Translations under genes and position numbers: made by a program
Source of the DNA: Pyrenochaeta sp. MPI-SDFR-AT-0127
Taxonomy: Eukaryota > Ascomycota > Dothideomycetes > Pleosporales > Cucurbitariaceae
Length of the DNA: 64,000 nt
Direction: 5' to 3'
Assembly: GCA_020747015.1 (NCBI GenBank)
Contig: JAGTJM010000035.1
Span: 62,001-126,000 of the forward strand
Notes under the pieces: model-generated
The model's database searches: none
What the model was told of the DNA's origin: nothing
The model's input: only the letters and a program-made list of their open reading frames with translations
Shown here: positions 35,924-46,066 of the stretch, in pieces
Numbering within the stretch: position 1 is the first letter of the stretch
How the letters are laid out: each line of letters starts with the position of its first letter

Positions 35924-36754
35924 ATGGCTTCAGAGACGCCAAAGTACTTCCAAACCATGGCCTCAGTTGCCGACTCAAGTTCCCCGCCGGCCCCACAATC
36001 CTCCGCGTTACCGCCTTCCCACCCGTTCAACACCGACAACGACCATAACACATCACAGCTTGAGAATCTCGAAAGAATCTCGTTATCGTCTCATGTGAAA
36101 CCACAACGAAAACCTCTCCTTCGCCTTGAAATCCGAGACCTCTCATCGGAGGGCTCTCGTATCTTTCTACGTCTCATATATGCTTCCAAGGCTCTTGAAC
36201 ATGCTGTCGATACAGTGCTCAAGTATCTCTATACAGGCCTAGATACGTCATGTATTCCACCAACAAGGTCAGTGACATTGGTCCTGCGGAGTATGGATGG
36301 CGTCGCATACACCACGGGCCGAGAGATCGATGACGACCATAAAGAGATCCACATCAACACCAATTACATTTCAAATGTCTCCGAATCACGCCAAAAGGAG
36401 GAGATACTCGGAGTCCTAGTCCACGAGATGGTACATTGTTGGCAGCACAGCGCATTTGGCTCTGCACCCGTTGGATTAACAGAGGGCGTGGCAGATTGGG
36501 TACGCTTAAAAGCTGGCTATGCTCCACCGCACTGGAAAAGACGCGGCGATTGCGATTGGGATGCTGGGTATGAACGCACGGGATACTTCCTTGAGTGGCT
36601 GGAGAAGGAGCATGGCGATGATGTGGTCAGGAGAATTAATGATGGGCTCAGAAGGTGCAAATACGATGCTGATACTCTTTGGCACAACTGCTGTGGGAAG
36701 AGTATCGTCGATCTTTGGGAGGAGTATAAGAAGAGCCTAGAAGAACGCGAGTAG
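35924..36754 (+). CDS. Basic-secretory-protein-family metallopeptidase-like protein
   Basis: A single-exon gene of 276 residues. The central and C-terminal parts match the BSP family (plant and bacterial 'peptidase' family). The zinc motif HEMVHCWQH starts near residue 167 and is followed by TEGVADWVRLKAGYAPPHW, the conserved Glu-containing block of this family. The body then ends with YERTGYFLEWLEKEHGDDVVRRIN and LWEEYKKSL. Fungal members are usually called BSP-like. No signal peptide is visible: the first 60 residues are polar, Ser/Pro-rich and disordered, so this copy is probably cytosolic. Start may be the ATG at 35924 or 35957. Whether it is an active protease is not known; the ligand residues are present. 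Confidence 0.87.
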   Translation: MASETPKYFQTMASVADSSSPPAPQSSALPPSHPFNTDNDHNTSQLENLERISLSSHVKPQRKPLLRLEIRDLSSEGSRIFLRLIYASKALEHAVDTVLKYLYTGLDTSCIPPTRSVTLVLRSMDGVAYTTGREIDDDHKEIHINTNYISNVSESRQKEEILGVLVHEMVHCWQHSAFGSAPVGLTEGVADWVRLKAGYAPPHWKRRGDCDWDAGYERTGYFLEWLEKEHGDDVVRRINDGLRRCKYDADTLWHNCCGKSIVDLWEEYKKSLEERE

Positions 36755-37202
36755 AGCATTGTTGAGGTACGCTTTAAATCCGGATATTTCCCTTCTTTGA
36801 AGCCGACATCTCTGGTCGGTGTAAATCATTTTAAGGGACTATTGTTGAAGACATACGCGGCCCAGTCCGAACTGCGAATAACTACCACCAAGGATCCATC
36901 AGCCAGAGACATTATTATCCAGTCCGAGCGGTCTCCCGATTGCTCGTTCGAGTTCCCTGGATCAAACATATGGATTTTCACCTAGGGTGATTGCTTATCG
37001 CCCACAAGAGCATGAATAATTAGCACCAAATCGCTACGTTTAGCGGGCTAAAAAAGCACGATTCGAATTGTGACCATCACATATGATAATCACCAGCCAG
37101 CCAGTGCACGGACCACGTTAAATCACACATTCGACCATCCTACACGACGACCATCACCATCCACAGTCAAAACACAAAATAAAACCAAAAAGAAAACTGC
37201 TA
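36755..37202. other. Intergenic between BSP-like gene and tRNA-Lys
   Basis: About 450 bp without a gene. The end close to the tRNA (about 37171-37198) contains A runs that read as T runs on the minus strand, giving likely RNA polymerase III terminators. Confidence 0.55.
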
Positions 37203-37275
37203 AGCCCGACGTGGGGCTCGAACCCACAACCTTGAGATTAAGAGTCTCACGCGCTACCGATTGTGCCAGCCGGGC
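37203..37275 (-). tRNA. tRNA-Lys (anticodon CTT)
   Basis: On the minus strand the 73 bases fold as a full cloverleaf. The acceptor stem is GCCCGGC paired with GTCGGGC (one G-U), the D arm is GCAC/GCGC, and the anticodon stem is TGAGA/TCTCA around the loop CTCTTAA with anticodon CTT. The T arm is GTGGG/CCCAC with TTCGAGC. There is no intron and the discriminator base is T. T runs downstream on the same strand fit polymerase III termination. Confidence 0.95.
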
Positions 37276-39629
37276 TTGTTGTTGTTTGATTGATGAAGTA
37301 AAGTTGACTATACTGGTATATAACAGCAAGGGAGGATTTTGGTACAGCGAGAAGAAGATGCGCAATGCTATTTAGTGACGGAATGAAGATGTCTGCGTCT
37401 GGGTTGTTTGGGTGGAAGAAAATTTTGCTGAATTTACTGTGGGTCCTTATTGACTGGGCGGTAAACGGGCGGCAGTAGTGACTAACATCACATGGCAGAA
37501 ATACTTTAGTCGTCAGAGCAGCAGTCCTTTACAAACACGAGAAGCTTCAGAATACGGGAGTTTGCATCGCATGATTTTTTTATAAGCTCATGACATCATG
37601 TAGAGGACAAAGTACATCACACTAGAGAAAGGCTAGGCAGCATACAACCCATAAGAGCTCGAAATGGAATGGTAGAGCTCACAATATTTACATATTCGCG
37701 TTAAGGCATGTGGATGAATTGATATAGGTCCGGAAATTGCAAGGATACTTTGCCTTGCAAAGCCTCGATACCTGACCGGAAATCTGCAAGAGATACACTC
37801 GTGACGTTTCCGTGCCCTTCATGTAACCCCTGCTCGTCGCAACCGAGCAAACGCCCTCTTCGGGAAGAAGATGCGCTTCGCCCTCACATATGTACGCACC
37901 CAACACAGTCATCGCCGAACAAACCATAACCTTCTTTGGGAGTGGCTGAGCAATTTTCGATAGACTCGGACGGACATACTGACACAGTAAGCGCAAGATG
38001 TGCAAGGGGGTGGAAGCGGGATCCAACGACACGGAGCCAGACCTTGCGGGCCGCCTGAGAATCTTAACGCGACAACTTATGCTTTGGCGAATACGGGTTG
38101 AAGCATTTGGGTTAGAAGAGAGACGAGGCAGACTGACGCTTTTGGCGAGGCGAAAGTGAGAATAGCATGAGGTTGGTGTGATTACTGTTTTGAGCGCGCT
38201 CCACAACTACGCGAATTCGGTCGCGTTTGGGTCCTTTTTGAGTAATTATCTCACGTGATATCATATTAAACTCTCGACTAATGAATCGCGTTCGCTTGCT
38301 GGAATTGTTCTCAATACAATTCGATAGATGTACTAGCAGCACTCAAGGAGCATCCAGGCGCTCCTCCCAAGTTACAAAAAGTAGAAAAAAGACTGGTTGG
38401 CAAGGGCACAAGGACGCTAATAATAGAAATAAACCGCCCTAAGTTTTAATGACCTCCCTCAGTCTCGTTCAAATGGCACAAGATTGCCTGCCAACCTATG
38501 GGGATGCTGCATTTCTACTCAATTGGGAGCGGGTAGATGAAACCTTGAGCTACGTGTTGAGTAGAGCATGAAGAAAAAGCAATGTCCCACTCAGTTACAT
38601 ACTGGGCATGTCAGCTAACCCAGATAGTCTGGCAATGTAGGAACAACATCATGTCAAGAACCTGGTTCGAACGCTCTTGATATTTCCGTGGCATGAGATG
38701 GGGTTAACCAGGTGCAGATGTGGGGACACTAGGGTTTCCCACCTCGCAAATCCGTCAAGCGGCGGACGAAGCCAAACGCGGATTAGGAGAAAATAGTTCG
38801 CAACGATCGGAGGGACCCTGCGATGCAGAGGAAAACTTTGGGAGGAAAGACGTGTTTCATCATGAATCTCTTCAATAGACACCTACCGTTTTCATAATGC
38901 CCAATTTGGAGGCGTACCGCAGGTGAAGCTACAGTCGCGCTATGCTTCCTCTTTGAAATTTGTTAGATTCCTGAGACAACACGGAGTAGTGCCGATAACC
39001 AGAATCGTTGCACGGAGAAAAAAAAAACATCCAATCAATCTCAGAACCAATTCGTTTGCAATTACCGCGTTTCCCGATCCCCAGGCCATGAGTTTTCAAA
39101 ACTTCAAGCCCCCATTCTCTTTCTTGGCGCCCTCTAGAACCACACTTTCGAGAACACTTGCACTGACGTGCGTCTATCTGCAACACCATGGAATTTTCCT
39201 GATTTAGAAACTCGTGCTTCCGCTTCCCAAATCACACGCATACCATCTTGGCAAAGCTTGATTGTACAAAATGGCGTTCATCCCGCTCGCTACACCCTAG
39301 CAAGGCTTACCTCAAGGCACAAACGTCCTTGCATCCTCGGTTTGACCCCAACCACCCCCCTAACGAAAATGTTGCAGTCCAGAAATCCTTCTCCCACCAA
39401 TCCATTCTCAACCTCGGTGCATTTGCCCTGCCGACACACCCAAACTTTTTTCTTCGTCCGCAATCCTTCAGCCATAGATTTATCCGGAACCAGAACCCCT
39501 CTTCCCGCGGACCAATTGTGAGCCACCCCCCAGCCTCTGGAAACTGCATTGAGGCGCATACACCCTGGACGTTTGCCCCCCCGTCTTTGATTTGGGGGAA
39601 GAACGTTTTTGTGATTTCCGACATTTGGG

Positions 39630-39651
39630 TCTCTCTCTCTCTTTTTTTTTT
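39630..39651. repeat. TC microsatellite running into a T tract
   Basis: About five TC units followed by ten T bases, ending a long pyrimidine-rich stretch on the plus strand. Confidence 0.8.
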
Positions 39652-40325
39652 GGGCCCATTCACACCGATAACTGTCGGGTAAATGTCTGTCTATAGTATC
39701 GCGCCCCAGAGGGAGCTAGCGGAGTTATATCTGTCTCAAATCCTTCCACGGAAGAGCCGAGACGAAGGATGCTCAGGGCCCGAGTTTTTCTTGAGTTGAA
39801 GCCACATTTGCGTCATCTTTGGTCTCGTAGGCAGCAGTTTATTACTACTGAGCGTTTTGAGCAAAACGAGGTGACAATCTGAGCAAAGATTACGTGGAAG
39901 ACAATGTTTGCGCAGATGATCAGAAGCATTGGGGGGAAAAAAGGGTTCGGAGAACATGTCACTTGCATTCTCATGCACACAAAAACTTGTGGGTCGACTT
40001 GTCTTCAGCCAACCGAGCGGCAAGTGCTTGTGGAGATCTTGCGCATCATGCCCGGCTGCCTTCCTTGAACCGTTAGTCTTGCTTTCTTTCTAGAAATCCT
40101 GCGCACATGAAGGATATGCGGGAGAGCAAGAGCCATGTCATTCTACTCCACACAATGTCCGCGTTTCTATTTTCTATCTCTCTGGGCGTGCAACCCCCCC
40201 GGACTCGTCCTGCTGAGGCCACACACATTGCCTAGATTGCTTATTTTGCCCGCGAAATTTGAAAGTATAGGGTCCCGACTGTACGGCTTGATCAGATTGG
40301 ACATCTCTTGGCAGGAACATGCCGT

Positions 40326-40366
40326 GGTAGCGGGTAGCGGGTCAGGTAACGGGTCAGGTAACGGGC
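40326..40366. repeat. Small tandem repeat, CGGGTCAGGTAA-type unit
   Basis: A roughly 12-bp unit (CGGGTCAGGTAA) occurs nearly three times, preceded by two copies of the shorter GTAGCGG. No gene or known element is attached. Confidence 0.75.
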
Positions 40367-40815
40367 CAAGGCGACGAAATATGGCCGCAGGCGATTCCCG
40401 TTGTACGGTTGCCGAGACGGCTGGGCTAGTCCACTTGATTCTTTTCTCGAATTTTACCGCAGACTAGACTGACAACAGGGGACGGGGAATTGGTCCGTGC
40501 ATAGAAGGATTCAAACGACTTGGCAGCAGATGCTAAAGGGTGGATTTTGATGGTTTGTCAAATTGGGGCTGTGTATAGACCCACCAGACATCTACTAACC
40601 TCACCTGACCTCGCGCAAATGGCCACTTGCGAACATGCAGTAGTCGATACGCGAACCCAAAATCCTTCCAAGGCCTCCCACTACCAATGAGATATTCCAT
40701 ACTCATACCGGCGGAAAGCCTCTCGATGTAGCACCGCATATGCGTGCTAACGGGCACTATGCCATCACACTTATCAAAACGCCAAGTTCTCGTGCTATAT
40801 GATACATGCACAGCC

Positions 40816-42364
40816 TCAATACCGATACATGGGATTTCGTGGGTGCCTAGGATCTGAGTATGTCACTGGTGTGTTTGAGCCATAATTCGGTTGCTCTGTT
40901 GTTCTCAGTCTAGGCACATTCATGTGCGACCGGCTCGTCATTGTATCGTAGCTTGTTCGTACATGCGACGGGGCATAGGACTGACTGCTGATCATCGGCT
41001 GCTGAGCAACGGGATAACCGTCATAACCGTAGTACGAAGGATTCGACATGCTAGGACTAGTGGCTGGTGATACGACATGCATTGGCGAGACTGGGTTCAA
41101 AGATGTGCTGGTCCAGTTCCAAGAAGCCGATGCAGGAGGGACATTTGTGACTAGAGTTTGTGGCTGAGCAAAAGCATAATGAGGCATGGGCGTAGCCGCG
41201 TGATCGACGTCTGGGCCCGTTATCGCAATGGGCATACTGTAGTCCTGCGGAGAAGACCAAGTTGAGTACGCGTCGCTATCCAGGCTTGACCAAGAGCGGT
41301 GTCTCTCTGACGATGTGGCGTGTGGTTGGGTTGGCATCAGGTTGTCGTAGGCACCAGGAGATGGGGAGAGATATCCCTCATCATCGGCATAGCTTGACAG
41401 CGGAGTGAGTGCACTGGATTCTGAAGGAGAGCTCGCAACGCTAGGGAGAGTGATGCCTTGGTTTTGATATCTCCGCACAAGTACAGTGTAGCTTGGTATT
41501 GTCAGAATAGAGTTCGTAGCCAAAGAAAGACGACATACCGATTCTTGATACAGTTTTTTGACCGTCCTGGGAAATGCTCCTTCTGGATGTCTTTCCAGTG
41601 TCTTCCCAGTCGCTGGGTTGCTTCGATTAGAATCTGGTCCTACACCCGTGTTCCGTTAGTCAAATGAAGGGACAGATTTCATAGTATTGAAGGCCATGAG
41701 TTTGACTGACCTCGACCTCGCGCCACTCGCTACGATCCAGATCAGGATCGAGCGATTGCTGCCATCGCTTTGCGCATTCTGCTTGATTGTGAGCTTGATT
41801 CTCGAAGTGAAACAGTATGGGAAGCGCTCACGGTCAGCACTTCGCGATCCGACGCAGTTTGCTACAAGTGTCCATCTGCAAGCCCCAAGTCAGTATCAGT
41901 GTTCTCGCAACAATGCCCAAAACGCACCTTTGTCCATATTGTTCGACTCCTCTAGAAAGTAGCTCATCTTCGCTCTTTGACCATTGCCCTTTCTTCAGGC
42001 CTCCAGCTACAGAATTATGCCACCTTTTCCGACAGTCCTTGTTGGTTCTACCTGGAAGCTGTGCAGCAATTCGACACCTAGGACATGATGAATTAGGCAG
42101 AGTTCAAGAATAGTCATTCTTAGCTTAACAGAGGACTAACCAGTCTTTGACTTCGCCGCCGATCACTGTGAGATATCGTTAGTAGTTGATCATAAAGGTG
42201 CGGCGTTTGAAGCCATGTAGCTGACAGACGCTAGAAGCATTGAGGCAAGAACCTGTGCACTTGGCGTTGCGCAAAGGGAACTTACATTGAGCCTCTACTT
42301 CTTCTCGTAGTCTCTGGTCCTCTGAGGAAGTCCACTTTCGAGGTTGTCGACTAGACAGATCCAT
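40816..42364 (-). CDS. Three-repeat Myb-type DNA-binding transcription factor
   Basis: A nuclear transcription factor with three Myb/SANT repeats at the N-terminus. Seven exons fit exactly by phase: 42364-42286, 42165-42141 (25 nt), 42077-41928, 41875-41832, 41778-41711, 41639-41539 and 41491-40816; the product is 380 residues. Repeat 1 (about 9-57) runs from RKWTSSEDQRLREEVEAQ to GRTNKDCRKRWHNSV. Repeat 2 (62-110) is GQWSKSEDELLSRGVEQYGQ through SADQCAKRWQQSL. Repeat 3 (115-165) starts RSEWREVEDQILIEA and ends GRSKNCIKNRY. The remaining 210 residues are Ser/Pro/Tyr-rich and disordered, a likely activation or regulatory region. Ascomycetes have several such Myb proteins; which orthologue this is I cannot say. 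It is flanked by unusually long gene-free DNA on both sides. Confidence 0.93.
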
Positions 42365-44618
42365 TGTTGATATCTGCAAATCTGGAGAGGTGGGCGATGC
42401 GTCAGAATGTGCTGTTAATAATGTGGAGATTCGATTGAGTCAGCGAGAGGAGGATGACGAAAGATGGATTGGTGATTGGTATGTGAAGGCAGTCCTGAAT
42501 AGCTAAAAGGCGGTACAGGGGCGAGGGATGGCGACCAAGGTCAGGATTTGTGGAGGGTAAAGATTGTCATAAATGTGCAAAAGCAGTTTGTAAAGACCTG
42601 ATGCTGATCTTAAAGTGGAAGTCAGCACGAAGGAAGTAAGTCTCCTTGGCTCCAGTTCATCTATGGCTAGCTTAGCACAGGCAACACTTGTTTCGAGAAG
42701 GCTATCCGCCAAGGTGGTGTTCTCGAGGCCATGCCCTGGTTGGCTAGCGAGTGTGCTTACCTACAGCGAGATCCCCGAGGCCTTCGAGTGACCAACATGA
42801 CCCATGCATTGCAACGAGGCTTCGCGGACTTGATTCTGGCGCTAATGCGTCGTCTCACGGGCCGTTGATGGTAGTCCGTACAGCCCCCGTCCGTGTAGGT
42901 AGGGGGGCAGGTCCCCCTGCATCCCAGATAGGGCTGCATTGACCACACACACCGCTAAAAGCCGGCTGAAGACTAGAGTCGGCTCCTGCGGGAAACAAGC
43001 TTATTGCTCCACAAGAGTTTGGGTCGTCTCGTTAGGGAAAGACAAGTTGGAATGCAGGTTTGCGGTGATTACTGTTGCGTGCTGGGCGCCAGAGGCTTGG
43101 TTCCGGATATCGCTCCACAAGTGGGGCCTGCTTCTCCACGATGGGACACAGACGATCTGTGTCAAAGCCCAGGAGCAACATGAAAGTGCGTCAGGCTCAT
43201 CCCTCAGATTGCCTGGACAAGAACTGGACGTAGTTGAAGCCACGAAGACACCGATTGCATGGCAGCATGGCCTGTACTGCGGGCCAATAGACAGTGTGGC
43301 GGAGCTACAAGCTGTTAATATTCTAAACTGGGCAGCCCATGAGAGCTCCCAAAATGGGGATTGCCTGACCGGAGGATAACGCATGCATTTGATTTGCACC
43401 GCTGGATTGGTCGAAGCCATCCCTTTGCTAGTATTCGAGCTGGAGCTGGGGCAGCTCATTGCAACCCGATGCGCACAGGAGCCCGGTCACAGCAGGATGT
43501 GGCTTCTGACTTTGTTGCGCTCGAGCCGCGCAATAAGCCGTGACGTAGGATGAGGAAGAGAGCACTCGGTTACAAGGGACAGGCTGTTGTAGGGAGATTA
43601 CATTGGGCGGTCAAGCCCGGGCCTTGAGCCTAGGACAGCGTCCGGAGAAGCGGATATCACAGACAATCTCCGAAGACTTGAGAAGGAGGTTCTGGTCAGC
43701 CGAGATCACGAGACTTTTCTTATTCAACAACGATCAGGTGGCTTTGGTGAAGGAGTGTGAACAGTACAAAGGGAGAGCGAGAGTGAGGCTGGATGAAGAG
43801 TATTTGGGGCGCTGACTAGTGCGTAGAATACGATCATTTTGGGCAACTTGGATCGACCGCTAGAGACTAAACTTGCCTAGCACCAAAGAACGAGGCTGGA
43901 GAATGGCAACGTCAACAAGCTCGCTAAACTGTGCCTCCTTCACGACCCAGTATACAATGCCTAGGGTGTACACATGATAGTCGCAGGCATAGGATCGCGT
44001 CCCACAACACCGGAATGTGTGCAAGCAATGGCCCACCGCTCTTTCTGGCAAGGCTGAGGACAAGGCTCAGTGTGTAACGTTGGACAGCATCGAACATGTC
44101 AGATTCCATCCCACGCCCCAAAGTCCAAAGCGTCGACTTACGCATACATTTGCGCGTCATGCACGGCTCTCAGATGCAGGAGGATGTGATATGTTTTCGT
44201 TCGTGAGCATTGGTTTACTGCAAACGGTCACTTGCGTCTCCAAAAGCACGACAAATGAGTAGCGACAGGCTATTCCCACGAATTGCGTCACTCTACTACT
44301 AAGCCGCGGCAAACCTCTGAATCTTCGGCCCGGACTTGAGATAAGGGTATGGGACAGTGTTTTGATCGACGCCAGTCGTTCCGATTCTGTCGTTTGCTTG
44401 GTAGTGAGCACAAGGGCATTTGCTGACAAGGCGACTGGTGCTCTATCTGTTGCAGCCATGAGTAACACGTTAGTTTAGCCGGGCGTATAGGGCTGAACAA
44501 CATGTCCGGGCCTCCCGATCCAAGATTGATAATACCACAGCGGCTGACTCCCGAAGCAAATCTACGGGTCGGACGGAGCCGCTCATACAAGGTTGGTAGC
44601 CGTCTATCGGATAGTTCC
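42365..44618. other. 2.25-kb gene-free stretch upstream of the Myb gene
   Basis: Presumably contains the Myb promoter and leader and the 3' flank of FYV7. Frames at 42939-43379 (+) and 43001-43459 (-) are of similar length on opposite strands and unrecognised, so I do not call either. Nothing else supportable. Confidence 0.5.
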
Positions 44619-45316
44619 TCAGGTCTTGCCCATAAGTCTCTGCGCCTTTGCGAGTAAAACGGTGCTTTCACGGCCCAGCTTCTTCTGGCCGTTGGGTCCC
44701 CCTCTGGCCTTGGCCATGGTCTTCCGAAAGCGCTCTCTCTCAGCAAGCTTTCGTGTGCGTTCCTTGTCAGCCTCCTCCCTCGCCTTTTGCCGTGCCTCTG
44801 CGTCCTCTTTCTTCTGGAGGGCTAGCTCGGTCTCCTTTTTGAAGGGCTGTGGCCGCGGTCGCCGCTTCCTGCGTTCTGCAGACTGGCCAGGCTCGGCATC
44901 GTGTGCGTCCTCCTCTTCCAGCATTCTGACTCGGTCTGGGTGTGGCTCGAGACTTGGTTCTGGGACAGGCTCAGCAGGCTCTTCGGCGTCGCTGGCGTCG
45001 CCCTCGCCATCGTAGACGGACTTCCGCGGCGTGGTAGCGTCGTCATCTTCGCGTGCCCGTAATTTGGCATACTGCTTCTTGAGCTTTGCCTTGTGTATGA
45101 GGTCTTTTTTGATCTTCTGCACTGTTTATCCAGTTAGCACATGAAGCAAGTCTGACGCCTCCACCGTAAGCAGTGCAGGGAAGGAGTGGCGGCAAGATGA
45201 TTACCTTTGCGCTTGTAGGTGCCGTCTGGCAGATTTGCAGGCCCCACAGAGAAGCCTTTCCTCTGCTTCTTGGCCTTGCTGTCCACGCCGTCTTCCTGTG
45301 CGCGCTTCACTGCCAT
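44619..45316 (-). CDS. FYV7: rRNA-processing protein FYV7
   Basis: Fyv7 is a nucleolar factor for small-subunit rRNA processing. Exons are 45316-45205 and 45121-44619, joined in phase across an 83-nt intron, giving 204 residues from the ATG at 45316. The N-terminal signature KGFSVGPANLPDGTYKRK is followed directly, across the intron, by VQKIKKDLIHKAKLKKQYAKL, the core of the family. The middle is acidic and Pro-rich. The C-terminus is a long Lys/Arg/Glu helix ending TMAKARGGPNGQKKLGRE and LLAKAQRLMGKT. Size is close to the family norm. It is divergent from the Atos-type gene at 46067. Confidence 0.92.
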
Positions 45317-46066
45317 GGTGCTGGTGGTGTTCAATGGGTCCAACAACGGGAGCTGGAGAACAGAATTGATGCAAATCTGCGACTAGAGCGACGAGAGAGA
45401 AGAATAGCGCGCCGCGGGATTTGCGCTGGCTTGGCCGGAGCGGGGCGGCTGAGAGCCAGTCACATCATCTGGAGCGCCGCAGCCAGCATATGACTCCCAC
45501 CAAAGGCTTCCAGTGCACGCACGCACGCACGCTCGCAACGCTCTCACGCCATTGCAACGCTGCGGGAACTACTCGCTCCTTGCGGGAACTTGCAGCGGCG
45601 GCTCGCGGTAGGTTTTCGTCGTGTGACTTGCCCAGCAGCGCCCACGCGTCGGCCAAAGCCGGTCTGGAGCGCTGCGGTACTTTATCAGCAGCGATTAGGA
45701 ATCCCTCCGCGCCCGCCTTTGTCAAAAGAATCGCAGCGCGTCATCCGTCTGAACCCTGCCGCAATCCTCTCCGCACCCTTCAGCCGAGAGCTCCACGGGC
45801 GTTTCGTCTTCAAACCCAAGCAAGGAAATGGCTACGCAATGAAGCACCCGCTGGAGCCAACGCATCTCTGATTGAAACGGGATTCTGCTGCTCATGCCAT
45901 TCGCCGGGCCAGCAAGTGCTCCAACCACTCAAGCTATCCCCGCCCTGTGCTGCGCGCCCATCCCAGTGCTCCTCGCCTGCCACCGTCCATAACCTCGCCA
46001 CCGTCCTGCAGTCTTGCGCAAAAACTTCTGCACTCATGTTGTCTTCTTTAATCGCCCGTCCCAACT
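45317..46066. promoter_or_regulatory. GC-rich divergent promoter between FYV7 and the Atos-type gene
   Basis: 750 bp that must carry both promoters. It holds an ACGC tandem run (45515-45531) and an exact direct repeat of TGCGGGAACT at 45561-45570 and 45581-45590, spaced 20 bp apart. A 220-codon plus-strand frame covers most of it (45421-46083) but is Ala/Arg/Ser/Cys-rich, overlaps the next start codon in another phase and has no family, so I treat it as chance. Confidence 0.5.

Larger units (their letters stand above)
37276..40815. other. 3.5-kb gene-free stretch downstream of the Myb gene
   Basis: No supportable protein gene. The longest frame (37688-38206, minus, 172 codons from a TTG) has no homology I recognise. 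The plus strand of about 39250-39660 is strongly pyrimidine-rich, with C runs and a (TC)n(T)n tract at 39630-39651. A 12-bp-type tandem repeat lies at 40326-40366. The region may hold a long non-coding RNA or untranslated sequence; see findings. Confidence 0.55.

Noticed and set aside
37688..38206. 172-codon minus-strand frame
   Set aside because: Starts with TTG, first ATG is past the middle, no recognisable domain, no splice partner. Kept as unassigned DNA.
43001..43459. 152-codon minus-strand frame and the 146-codon plus-strand frame facing it (42939-43379)
   Set aside because: Two similar-length frames on opposite strands with unrecognised, Cys/Ser-rich translations; chance is likely.
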